The translations under genes were made by a program, and so were the position numbers. The notes beneath the pieces were generated by a model, which searched no databases, was not told the DNA's origin, and was given only the letters and a program-made list of their open reading frames with translations. DNA of 64,000 nucleotides from Syntrophales bacterium (lineage in GTDB: Bacteria > Desulfobacterota > Syntrophia > Syntrophales > UBA2210): positions 1-64,000 of the forward strand of contig JALNXD010000012.1 of assembly GCA_023230565.1 (NCBI GenBank), given 5' to 3'. Positions 8,139 through 16,388 of this stretch are shown piece after piece (the first letter of the stretch is position 1; the number at the start of each line of letters is the position of its first letter).

Positions 8139-9083
8139 TCACAAGCCTTCGTCGGCAAGAGCTTTAATGAGCTGCAACTGCTTTTTTGTGGGATTTCGCG
8201 GCACGTCTATAGTAAAGCGGAGATATGCATCGCCCCTTCCAGTGCCTTTAAATCTGGGGAAACCGTACCCTTTCATGCGTATTCTTGTGTTTGGTTGGGC
8301 TCCTGCCGGAATTTTAATTCTTTTACTCTCTCCATCAAGGGTTTCAATATTGAGTGTATCTCCCAGAACTGCTTGCGAATATGAAATACTCTTTTGAACA
8401 TACACATCATCCCCCTCTCTTGAAAAAACGGGATGCGGGAGAATGCGAATATTGATGTACAGATCCCCTGGCGGACCACCTCCACTACCGGGACGGGCTT
8501 TTCCGGGAATTCGCAGCTTCTGGCCAGTATTTATTCCTGGTGGAACTTTAATGAGAATCTTATCGGCCCCGATACCTCCGGCAAGAGATACTTTTTTTTC
8601 AGTTCCAGTAAAGGCTTCTTCTACCGTAATATCAAGATTGTATTCCAAATCCTGGCCTTTGTGTGACTGCGGCCGCTCGGAATACCGCCTTCCTCCAAAG
8701 AGATCTTCAAAACGATCGCCTCCGGCTGCACCACCGAAAGTCGATCGCCTTCCGAATTGGCTGCCGAAAATCCCTCCTCCCGACCTCTGGTTAAAACCGA
8801 ATTCTTTTAAAATATCATTTATGTTGAAATTTCTGAAGATGTCTTCCTGGGTAAAACGCTGCCCGAAACTTTGAGAACCGTACGTGTCATACTGCCTTCT
8901 CTTTTCAGAATCACTAAGTACTGCATAGGCCTCACTTATTTTCTTAAAATTATCCTCCGCTTCCTTATTTCCTGGATTTCTGTCAGGATGATACTTGAGG
9001 GCAAGTTTTCTATAGGCTTTCTTGATATCTTCGTTTTTTGCCTTCTTATCAATGCCTAATATTTTATAATAATCTTCAGCCAT
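8139..9083 (-). CDS. cbpA: DnaJ-class co-chaperone, CbpA type
   Basis: 314-residue J-domain protein. The J domain is at about residues 4-68 with the HPD motif at 32-34 and the typical KNPDR-like helix. A Gly/Phe-rich linker follows (NQRSGGGIFGSQFGRR). It lacks the Cys4 zinc-finger repeats of DnaJ and goes straight to the two C-terminal beta-sandwich substrate-binding domains (from about residue 140), so it is a class B, CbpA-like protein that would stimulate DnaK. No dnaK or grpE is nearby; it is embedded in a metabolic run between yidD-like and acdA-like genes. Confidence 0.9.
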   Translation of the reverse strand: MAEDYYKILGIDKKAKNEDIKKAYRKLALKYHPDRNPGNKEAEDNFKKISEAYAVLSDSEKRRQYDTYGSQSFGQRFTQEDIFRNFNINDILKEFGFNQRSGGGIFGSQFGRRSTFGGAAGGDRFEDLFGGRRYSERPQSHKGQDLEYNLDITVEEAFTGTEKKVSLAGGIGADKILIKVPPGINTGQKLRIPGKARPGSGGGPPGDLYINIRILPHPVFSREGDDVYVQKSISYSQAVLGDTLNIETLDGESKRIKIPAGAQPNTRIRMKGYGFPRFKGTGRGDAYLRFTIDVPRNPTKKQLQLIKALADEGL

Positions 9084-9143
9084 ATATGTTTCTTAAGATA
9101 ATAACACTCGACAATTTCACACAAAAACCATCAGGTATCAAAT

Positions 9144-9716
9144 TTATTTCGCTGACAGCCCATACCACCAGAAGTCGTTCTGTCCTACTTCATCAAGAAA
9201 ACCGCTGTCCCGATTTCCTTTTGTCCTTGCCCAGACCGTATCATTGCCTCCACAGCGCATAATGCGATCACAGGCCATCATATAGCCGATTATAAATCCA
9301 TGCGTGCGTATTGCCTGAATCGCATATGCCGAACATGTGGGTTCCATAGGGCACCTGTCTCCGTCTACACGTGAAACCTCGTGAAAATACTTTTCAAGGC
9401 TCCCCAAAAGCATATCATTACACTCATGGTTTTTTTCGGGTAAAGGAATTTCACCGGCATCACCTGCACGGTTTTTGTCAAAATGCCAGGGCATAAATGA
9501 ATCGGCTCCCAAGAGGGTGGACGGTATAAATAATGCTCCCGTAATAACGAGAAGGAGCACAATAATCGATATTTTATATATGTGTGGCAATCTTTTGTTT
9601 CCTGTTTTTCGCTGCATATTTTTATTTATTCGAATTTCCTTGATATCACGGAACAACTTTTCACGGTCAGAATTCAATGTTAAACGCAAGATACGTACGG
9701 TCGCAATGCGTGTCAT
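9144..9716 (-). CDS. yidD: YidD-like protein with N-terminal membrane segment
   Basis: The C-terminal half contains the YidD core, DGDRCPMEPTCSAYAIQAIR followed by HGFIIGYMMACDRIMRCGG; YidD helps YidC insert membrane proteins. Normal YidD is only about 70-90 residues. This product is up to 190 residues, with a hydrophobic segment (IIVLLLVITGALFIP) ahead of the core and an extra C-terminal tail ending in WWYGLSAK. The start is uncertain: ATG at 9716 would overlap the upstream gene by 50 bases, while ATG at 9617 sits just before the membrane segment; neither has a good Shine-Dalgarno. It follows a TPR/membrane protein gene. It may be an export-anchored member of the family rather than canonical YidD. 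Confidence 0.72.
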   Translation of the reverse strand: MTRIATVRILRLTLNSDREKLFRDIKEIRINKNMQRKTGNKRLPHIYKISIIVLLLVITGALFIPSTLLGADSFMPWHFDKNRAGDAGEIPLPEKNHECNDMLLGSLEKYFHEVSRVDGDRCPMEPTCSAYAIQAIRTHGFIIGYMMACDRIMRCGGNDTVWARTKGNRDSGFLDEVGQNDFWWYGLSAK

Positions 9717-10596
9717 GCAGAAATGAAATGCTGTTCAGCCGCTTCAACCCTTCAATAAAGCTTTCTTCTACGCGAGAATTGTATTTGTGAGCGCTGCTTA
9801 CTGCACTATAAATATTTCCGGAATACCAGCCCAATTCCAGAAAGCTTACTATTCCGCCTGCAACATCGTCACCGTTATCAAAAAGTTCTATGGCAGCCCA
9901 TATGAAAACTCCGTTTAAAATAAATGCGACTGCCCCATCTCTGTAGTTTTCCGTGTAGACATGACCCGCTCCAGGCAAAACAGCGGCCAGGGCACCTGCA
10001 ATTACAGGAGATCTGGCCGGCAAGTGATCTATTCTACGTAAGCCCTTCAAGAACTTATCGGCCGATGGCCCGTATATGCTTTGGTTCGGTATTCGTGAAA
10101 ATATTTTACCCGCTTCTTCCCATTCTTTCAGCTCAACGAGAACAAGAGCGCTTTCAAATAAAACTTTGTTTCTGAATTCCGGGAAACCCGGTCCAAGAGC
10201 TCTTTCAAACGACAAAAGAGCTTCATGTAACAGATTCAGCTGATATTCCGCTTTTCCTTTCAAATACCACGCCTCCGGCAAAATGGAACTCTCGGGAAAT
10301 GCCTCAATGAATGCTATGAATTCTTCAATTGCCTGCTGCCATTGCCCTGCTTTGTAGTAGGACAGCGCGATCTTGTATCTTGCATCTTCTATAAGAGAAG
10401 CTTCCGAAGGATAAAGAAATATGAAACGTTTATATTCGCTTATTGCACGAAAATAATCACCCTCATCAAAAAGTGATTCTGCGAATCCAAATTGCTCTTT
10501 CATATTGTTTTCATTTGAGCAATATGCTTCTTCCGCAAAAAATCCTGCGCATATGATTGCAAAAAGCAATATATAAAACACTCCTTTGACATTCAC
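9667..10596 (-). CDS. TPR protein with C-terminal membrane region
   Basis: 309-residue protein with a signal peptide (hydrophobic stretch ending in EEAYC), then tetratricopeptide repeats through about residue 170 (motifs such as YRFAISEYKRF and YKIALSYYKAGQWQQAIEEF in outline), then a hydrophobic C-terminal part containing AAVLPGAGHVYTENYRDGAV, like the short membrane modules of DUF5683-type proteins. It is probably anchored in the envelope as a scaffold. Two bases separate it from iorB upstream, and it overlaps or abuts the yidD-like gene, with which this kind of gene is often paired. No specific function is known to me. Confidence 0.75.
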   Translation of the reverse strand: MNVKGVFYILLFAIICAGFFAEEAYCSNENNMKEQFGFAESLFDEGDYFRAISEYKRFIFLYPSEASLIEDARYKIALSYYKAGQWQQAIEEFIAFIEAFPESSILPEAWYLKGKAEYQLNLLHEALLSFERALGPGFPEFRNKVLFESALVLVELKEWEEAGKIFSRIPNQSIYGPSADKFLKGLRRIDHLPARSPVIAGALAAVLPGAGHVYTENYRDGAVAFILNGVFIWAAIELFDNGDDVAGGIVSFLELGWYSGNIYSAVSSAHKYNSRVEESFIEGLKRLNSISFLHDTHCDRTYLAFNIEF

Positions 10597-10598
10597 GG

Positions 10599-11177
10599 TT
10601 ATGAATTTCTCCCTGCCTCGAAAGCATTAATATTACGCTCCACGAGCTTATTTGAAAATTCATTTCTCAAAATTTTTTTCCACTCTTCTACACCCACATC
10701 AATGAATGATGAAAGAACTCCAAGCATCACAGTGTTGGCCATTCTGCGGTCTCCCGCATATTCAGCAATTTTTACCGCACTGACAATCTTTACCTCAGCA
10801 AAAAAAGTCTTCATCACTGCTTCGATGTTTTCCGGGTATTTTTCATCACCTAATGCCACTGAAGGGGGATAGACCTTCTCATCGCTCACAATTATTATCC
10901 CATTATCTTTCACATAACCAAGATACCGAAGTGTTTCCATTTTTTCAAAAGAAACCAGAATATCAACATCCCCAATTTTTGAAAGCGGAGAATATACTTT
11001 TTCCCCGAAACGTATATCGCTGCTTACGCACCCCCCTCTCTGGGCCATTCCATGAACTTCGCTTTTTTTAACATCATAGCCCGCTTCCATCAAAACTAAA
11101 GATAAAATATCACTTGCTCGTATGATTCCCTGGCCGCCGACTCCGACCATCAAGATATTCTTCGTTCCCTTAAACAT
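10599..11177 (-). CDS. iorB: Indolepyruvate:ferredoxin oxidoreductase, beta subunit
   Basis: 192-residue gamma-type subunit of the oxoacid oxidoreductase superfamily. It begins ILMVGVGGQGIIRASDILS and contains SEVHGMAQRGGCVSSDIRFG, the two landmark motifs of IorB. It overlaps the end of iorA by eight bases. With IorA it oxidises aryl-pyruvates (from Trp, Phe, Tyr) to aryl-acetyl-CoA and reduces ferredoxin. The pairing and order are the standard iorAB operon. Confidence 0.92.
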   Translation of the reverse strand: MFKGTKNILMVGVGGQGIIRASDILSLVLMEAGYDVKKSEVHGMAQRGGCVSSDIRFGEKVYSPLSKIGDVDILVSFEKMETLRYLGYVKDNGIIIVSDEKVYPPSVALGDEKYPENIEAVMKTFFAEVKIVSAVKIAEYAGDRRMANTVMLGVLSSFIDVGVEEWKKILRNEFSNKLVERNINAFEAGRNS

Positions 11178-12966
11178 GATTTTTCACCTTTTTAATTGCC
11201 TGAGCTTTACAGAGCTGCTGACATAGGGTACATCCGTTACAAAGAGTCGTATCGATAAAGGCTGCGCCTTCTTGTTTTCCGGATTTTTTCTTTACCACTT
11301 CCGGGATATCTTCTAACAGCTTCCAGGAAATGGCCGGGCATCCGAGTCCGAGACAACTTTTACAGCCGGTACAGGCATCGAGAATAACTTCCAGGGGCTG
11401 ACCTTTTGCACTGTTAGACTTTAAAAGTGCACAAGGAGCCCGGGATATCACGAGCGACGGCCCCTCTCTTTTCAGTTCTTCCTTTATTATATTCCGCGAG
11501 GTTTTTATGTCGAAAGGATTAATTACTCTTACATTGTCTATGCCCAGAGCATGCGCGAGTGCCTGGAGATCGAGTTCTGCAGCGGCAGCTCCCTGAAGGG
11601 TGCGGCCTGTCCCCGGGTGATCCTGCATTCCCGTCATAGCCGTTGTCCTGTTATCACATATAACAATTACCGCATCACTTCTATTGTAAGCCATATTCAA
11701 AAGTCCGGTAATCCCGGAGTGAATAAAAGTTGAATCACCTATTACTCCTACTATCTTCCCCCTTCCCTCTTCCTTGAGAGCCTTGCTCATACCATGGGCC
11801 ATTCCTATGCTTGCTCCCATACAAATGCAGGAATCGAGCCCCTCCAGCGGCTTCATGAAAGATAACGTATAGCATCCGATATCTCCGGTAACGAATGCCT
11901 TCAGTTTCCCTAGCACATAAAAAAGCCCCCTGTGAGGACAGCCTGGACAAAGATTTGGCGGTCGTGCCGGCAAATCGGGCACGTGGAAAATTTTTCTCTC
12001 CCTGGATGGCCCTCTAATTGATTTTTCAATAATGCCGGGATCGAATTCATTTGTGTAAGGGAAAATTTTTTTTCCTGTTACATGTATGCCCATTGCTTTG
12101 ATCTGATCTTCAAAAAAAGGATCCAATTCTTCCACTACATAAAGAGTTTCAATCCGGGAAGCGAAATCTCTTATCAATTTTTCCGGGAGCGGCCATACCA
12201 TTCCGAGTTTCAAGAAAGAAAACTCTGGAAAGGCCTCTTTGGCATAGTTAAATGGCATTCCCGCCGTAATTATCCCAAATTTTGTACTTCTGATTTCTAC
12301 CTTATTTTCCCCGAACGATTCTGAAAAATTGCGAAGAGCATCTATCCTTTTTTCGACGACTACTCTTCGCTCCCGGGCTTTTGCAGGAACCATGACATAC
12401 TTCGAAGGGTTTTTTGTGATTTTCAGTTTGGTGTCCGGACTGACTGGTGTTTCCAGTTCAGCTACCGATTTGGAATGGGATACCCGCGTCGTAGTTCTTA
12501 AAAAAACAGGAGTATCAAAACTTTGACTAATTTCGAAGGCTATTTTTATGAACCGTCTGGCTTCATCACTATCCGAAGGCTCCAGCATCGGTATTTTTGC
12601 AAATTTGGCATAGTTTCTGTTATCTTGCTCATTCTGGGAGCTGTGCATTGAAGGATCATCAGCCGTAACAATCACCAGTCCTCCGTTCGTACCAGTATAA
12701 CTGACCGTAAAAAGCGGGTCGGCGGCCACATTAACACCAACATGTTTCATGACAGCCATGGCTTTTGCGCCGGCAAGCGCAGCTCCGACAGCCACCTCAA
12801 GGGCAACTTTTTCATTAGGTGCCCACTCAGCATACACGCCGTCATAGCGCGATAATTCTTGTGTAATTTCAGTACTTGGCGTACCCGGATACGCCGAGGC
12901 AAAGGTAACGCCGCATTCATATGCGCCTCGAGCTATTGCTTCATTTCCCGATAGCAGTGATTTCAT
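11170..12966 (-). CDS. iorA: Indolepyruvate:ferredoxin oxidoreductase, alpha subunit
   Basis: 598-residue catalytic subunit. Order of parts: N-terminal pyrimidine domain (ASAYPGTPSTEITQEL), central region, TPP-binding domain (LCPGCPHRGLFYVLG, then GDIGCYTL and GDSTFIHSGITGLLNMAYN), and a C-terminal ferredoxin domain with two Cys clusters (CTGCKSCLGLGC and CNGCTLCQQLC). The enzyme converts aryl-pyruvates to aryl-acetyl-CoA in amino acid fermentation or, in reverse, in aromatic amino acid synthesis. ATG at 12966 is chosen because the family starts at MKSLLSGNEA; the frame extends 12 codons upstream into the end of the preceding gene. AGGAAGG lies about 14 bases upstream. Confidence 0.94.
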   Translation of the reverse strand: MKSLLSGNEAIARGAYECGVTFASAYPGTPSTEITQELSRYDGVYAEWAPNEKVALEVAVGAALAGAKAMAVMKHVGVNVAADPLFTVSYTGTNGGLVIVTADDPSMHSSQNEQDNRNYAKFAKIPMLEPSDSDEARRFIKIAFEISQSFDTPVFLRTTTRVSHSKSVAELETPVSPDTKLKITKNPSKYVMVPAKARERRVVVEKRIDALRNFSESFGENKVEIRSTKFGIITAGMPFNYAKEAFPEFSFLKLGMVWPLPEKLIRDFASRIETLYVVEELDPFFEDQIKAMGIHVTGKKIFPYTNEFDPGIIEKSIRGPSRERKIFHVPDLPARPPNLCPGCPHRGLFYVLGKLKAFVTGDIGCYTLSFMKPLEGLDSCICMGASIGMAHGMSKALKEEGRGKIVGVIGDSTFIHSGITGLLNMAYNRSDAVIVICDNRTTAMTGMQDHPGTGRTLQGAAAAELDLQALAHALGIDNVRVINPFDIKTSRNIIKEELKREGPSLVISRAPCALLKSNSAKGQPLEVILDACTGCKSCLGLGCPAISWKLLEDIPEVVKKKSGKQEGAAFIDTTLCNGCTLCQQLCKAQAIKKVKNHV

Positions 12967-12967
12967 G

Positions 12968-13675
12968 TTATTCGTTTGAACCTTCCTGATTGAGAGATGC
13001 AATTTTAGTTTTCATCAATCCCTTCATAAAGGGATCCACATCTTCCCCGTTTACTTTCCCGTAATATTCAAGAGCTTTCGGAATATTGTCCATTTTTTCG
13101 TATATTCTTCCTATATTTGCGTAGTTAATGGTTTTGAAATGAATTCCCGTTGTGCTTTTTTCCGAATTTTCGAAACTTTTTAACGCCTGTTCATACTCTC
13201 CCTTTACTTCATATGCATATCCCAGACTGTAAAATGCCAGGGATCTCAACATGCTGGTTTCGTCAGAACTTCTGAGAAACATCTTATATGCCTCGATCGA
13301 TTTATCAGTATCCCCCAATGTGTAGTGGATGTTCCCGAGATTATAATATGCCAGAACCGCTGCATCGCTTGAGACGTATTCTTTCACAAGTTCTTCATAA
13401 AGGGCTGCTGCCTTTTTCAGCACATCCTCGCTGTCATCATCTCCTCCTTGAATTGCATACGAAGAATACGCCTTTGCATACATTTCATTAGCTTCCGCTT
13501 CATAATGAATAGTGTACAAATGCCACCCTGCAACGATTATGACTACTGCCGCAAAAATACCCGTATAAAGATACGCCTGTCTCCTGTGGCTCAGTATAAA
13601 TTCGATAAGGCGTCTTGAAATCGTCTGCAATTCATCCGGCGAATTGATATTCTTTTTTGAAGTTCGACTAGCCAC
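12968..13675 (-). CDS. Membrane-anchored TPR protein
   Basis: 235-residue protein with a Lys/Arg-rich cytoplasmic N-terminus, a single membrane helix at about residues 35-55 (YTGIFAAVVIIVAGWHLY), and tetratricopeptide repeats from residue 65 to the end (for example YYNLGNIHYTLGDTDKSIEAY). The layout resembles YfgM/CpoB-like ancillary proteins of the Sec translocon. It lies just upstream of iorA, separated by one base from the chosen iorA start, so they are probably co-translated. Its partner is unknown. Confidence 0.78.
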   Translation of the reverse strand: MASRTSKKNINSPDELQTISRRLIEFILSHRRQAYLYTGIFAAVVIIVAGWHLYTIHYEAEANEMYAKAYSSYAIQGGDDDSEDVLKKAAALYEELVKEYVSSDAAVLAYYNLGNIHYTLGDTDKSIEAYKMFLRSSDETSMLRSLAFYSLGYAYEVKGEYEQALKSFENSEKSTTGIHFKTINYANIGRIYEKMDNIPKALEYYGKVNGEDVDPFMKGLMKTKIASLNQEGSNE

Positions 13676-13804
13676 TTATATTCTCCCCTTCCCGCAGTTA
13701 TAAATTAAACGATACGTACCAGATAATCTCATATTAGAAAAAATTACCCTTCACATTCACATATATGTTCGCAGCCTCTCTATCTTACTAACAAGGAAGA
13801 TCTT

Positions 13805-15031
13805 TCAGTTTCTCCTGATCAGATCACCCCATTTATTTATAAAGTAATCCATGAGCAAATGGCCAGGACTTATTAAAATACCGGAAGATTTTGCATTTGT
13901 TTCTCCAAAAAGGGCGCCCTCTCCGACATTCTCTTCCCGTTTAGAAGAATACACTGCGAATGGACTCGGATCCGCCACATGCGTTTTTACACTGACAGGG
14001 GTAAGGTGGTCGCTTAAAACCATTATCCTGTATTGTTCATAATTATCAAGTTCCTGCAATATTGGAGCAACCACTTTACTGTCAAAATCCTCTATAGCCC
14101 GGATCTTCTTTTCTATATTACCTTCATGCCCCATTTCATCGGGTGCTTCTACGTGTACAAAAACGAAATCTCCTTCACGTAAGAATTCGCAGGCTCTTTG
14201 GGCCTTGCCACGGTAATTCGTATCCGTGTACCCCGTAGCCCCTTTGACTGAAAGAGGCATAAGTCCTGCGTAGACGCCTATACCCTTGAGAAGATCCACT
14301 GCGGAAATCATTGCGCCTCTTATGCAGTATCGTTTTGTAAGCGGGTAAATTGTCGGTGCATTTCCCTGTCCCCAGAGCCATATCGATGTTGCGGGACGCC
14401 TGCCGGATCGTATTCTTGATCCGTTTACCGGATGAGTGGATAATATTTTTTGAGACGCTTCCATCAGTCCGGATATTTCCGGGGCACCCTCGCCTTGCGG
14501 AAGATAGTGTATGATTTCTTTTCCCACAATATCGTGAGGCGGCGTGGTTTGCAGGAAAAGATTCCTTCCCTTCCATACTAAAAGATTACGGTACCCTACC
14601 CCTGGATAAAAAACTGTATCGGATGTTCCGATTTTATTGTTAAGTTCGTGGATAAGAACTCCAGCTTCATCCGTTGTAATATGACCGGCGGTGAAATCGG
14701 CCATCAGAGTTTTGCTCCCTTCCTTATCCAAAGTTACCAGATTACATCTGAAAGCAATCTCCGACTGTGAAATCTTGATTCCCATGCTGGCTGCTTCAAG
14801 CGGTCCGCGTCCCGAATGTGCTTTTGCCGGATCATATCCCAGAATCGACAAATTTGCCACATCGCTGCCCGGCGTAAAACCCTTCGGTATGGTATCGATC
14901 AGCCCGATTGTGCCGTTGCCGGCTATTTTATCCATAGCAGGAGTGTCAGCAGCTTCTATTGCCGTTTTCCCTCCGATTTCATCAATCGGATAATCTGCCA
15001 TTCCATCGCCTAAAAGAACTGCATATTTCAT
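13805..15031 (-). CDS. apgM: Cofactor-independent phosphoglycerate mutase, archaeal type
   Basis: 408-residue ApgM-type mutase of the alkaline phosphatase superfamily, interconverting 3- and 2-phosphoglycerate. The metal-binding motifs are MKYAVLLGDGMADYPIDEIG at the N-terminus, and EAPDEMGHEGN and LSDHLTP in the C-terminal half; the phosphate-transfer region is around FTPGSDVANLSILGYDP. Its ATG overlaps the hom stop by four bases. The hom-apgM pairing is common in Desulfobacterota, where the protein may act in homoserine/threonine metabolism as a phosphotransferase instead of, or besides, in glycolysis. Confidence 0.93.
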   Translation of the reverse strand: MKYAVLLGDGMADYPIDEIGGKTAIEAADTPAMDKIAGNGTIGLIDTIPKGFTPGSDVANLSILGYDPAKAHSGRGPLEAASMGIKISQSEIAFRCNLVTLDKEGSKTLMADFTAGHITTDEAGVLIHELNNKIGTSDTVFYPGVGYRNLLVWKGRNLFLQTTPPHDIVGKEIIHYLPQGEGAPEISGLMEASQKILSTHPVNGSRIRSGRRPATSIWLWGQGNAPTIYPLTKRYCIRGAMISAVDLLKGIGVYAGLMPLSVKGATGYTDTNYRGKAQRACEFLREGDFVFVHVEAPDEMGHEGNIEKKIRAIEDFDSKVVAPILQELDNYEQYRIMVLSDHLTPVSVKTHVADPSPFAVYSSKREENVGEGALFGETNAKSSGILISPGHLLMDYFINKWGDLIRRN

Positions 15032-16344
15032 TGCACCTGCCCGCCTTCTATCCTGATCAGCACTGTTTTATCAAGTACAATATCGAGTTTGTCTATCTCT
15101 TCTAGAGCTTCCCGTACATCCCTTTCTCTTGATTCATGAGTCGTCATTACAACAGGCACTGCACCTTCATCTTTTCGTCCCTTCTGTATAACTGAAGCAA
15201 TGCTGATAGAATGACTCCCGAGAATGCCTGAAATTTTTGATAACACACCCGGCCGGTCGAAAGCGGAAAAACGAAAATAATAATTTGTGCGGACATCATC
15301 CATCGAAAGCAATTTTATATCCTGTATCTGGTCTTTCTTGAAAGCCCTGAGAGGAACTCTGCGCCATACTTTCTTTTCCATATCGCGTGCAATATCAATA
15401 ATATCGCTTACGACTGCACTTGCAGTCGGTTTCATGCCGGCACCCTGACCGTGGAGAAGCACCGAACCCGAATGATCACCTTCAAAGTGAAAGGCATTAT
15501 AATTTCCATTGACACTCGAAAGAAGATGATTGAAAGGAATCATCGTCGGATGGATTCTCGCTTCTATTTCTTCACCGCGTTGAATTGCTATTGCAAGTAA
15601 TTTTATCCGATAACCCAGCTGACTGGCAAATTCAACATCCTGCCGGTCGAGATTCGATATGCCTTCCCTGTAAATATCCTCAAGACGTACTCTCTTTCCG
15701 TAGGAAAGCGCAAGTGTAATAGCAAGTTTATGGGCGGTATCAATTCCATCTATATCGTACGTCGGATCCGCCTCTGCAAAACCGAGCCTCTGAGCCTCTT
15801 TCAGCACTTCTTCAAAAGGAAGATTCTCGTCGGTCATTCTTGTAAGAATGTAGTTGCATGTACCATTCATTATTCCGAAGACTGATACGATGTTGTTTGC
15901 CGCCAGGCTTTCCTTTATCGTCTTAATAACAGGTATTGCGCCTCCTACACTTGCCTCGAATCCTATGTTTACCTTTTCCTCATCGGCCTTTTCGAAGATT
16001 TCGTTCCCGTAAGTGGCAAGGAGTGCCTTGTTTGCGGTCACCACATGTTTCTTTTTTTCCATTGCGTCTATAATGAAGTTTTTGGCAGGCAACAATCCGC
16101 CAACAAGTTCGATGACTATGGAAATTTCCGGATCATTGAGAATGTCGGAGACGGAATCTGTAATAGTTGCCTCCGCCGTTGAAACATTTCTCGGTCGTAT
16201 CAAATCCTTATCGGCAATTGTTTTAATTTCCAGAGATGCACCGAGCCGCTTTTCTATTACAAGATTATTTTTCCGGATAAGATCGACTACTCCCGAACCG
16301 ACTGTTCCAAACCCTATTAAACCGAGCTTAATCCTTTTTTTCAT
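15028..16344 (-). CDS. hom: Homoserine dehydrogenase
   Basis: 438-residue enzyme reducing aspartate semialdehyde to homoserine with NAD(P)H. The N-terminal Rossmann motif is LIGFGTVGSGVVDLI; the catalytic domain has GIMNGTCNYILTRM and the FAEADPTYDIDGIDTAHKLA segment; the C-terminal 85 residues form an ACT domain (YYFRFSAFDRPGVLSKISGI), which in other bacteria binds threonine as feedback inhibitor. It sits 44 bases downstream of recG and overlaps apgM. Length and motifs are normal. Confidence 0.95.
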   Translation of the reverse strand: MKKRIKLGLIGFGTVGSGVVDLIRKNNLVIEKRLGASLEIKTIADKDLIRPRNVSTAEATITDSVSDILNDPEISIVIELVGGLLPAKNFIIDAMEKKKHVVTANKALLATYGNEIFEKADEEKVNIGFEASVGGAIPVIKTIKESLAANNIVSVFGIMNGTCNYILTRMTDENLPFEEVLKEAQRLGFAEADPTYDIDGIDTAHKLAITLALSYGKRVRLEDIYREGISNLDRQDVEFASQLGYRIKLLAIAIQRGEEIEARIHPTMIPFNHLLSSVNGNYNAFHFEGDHSGSVLLHGQGAGMKPTASAVVSDIIDIARDMEKKVWRRVPLRAFKKDQIQDIKLLSMDDVRTNYYFRFSAFDRPGVLSKISGILGSHSISIASVIQKGRKDEGAVPVVMTTHESRERDVREALEEIDKLDIVLDKTVLIRIEGGQVQ

Positions 16345-16388
16345 CTCTATACCTCTCGCTTGCCGTCCGATTCGAATGCAGTAAACAA

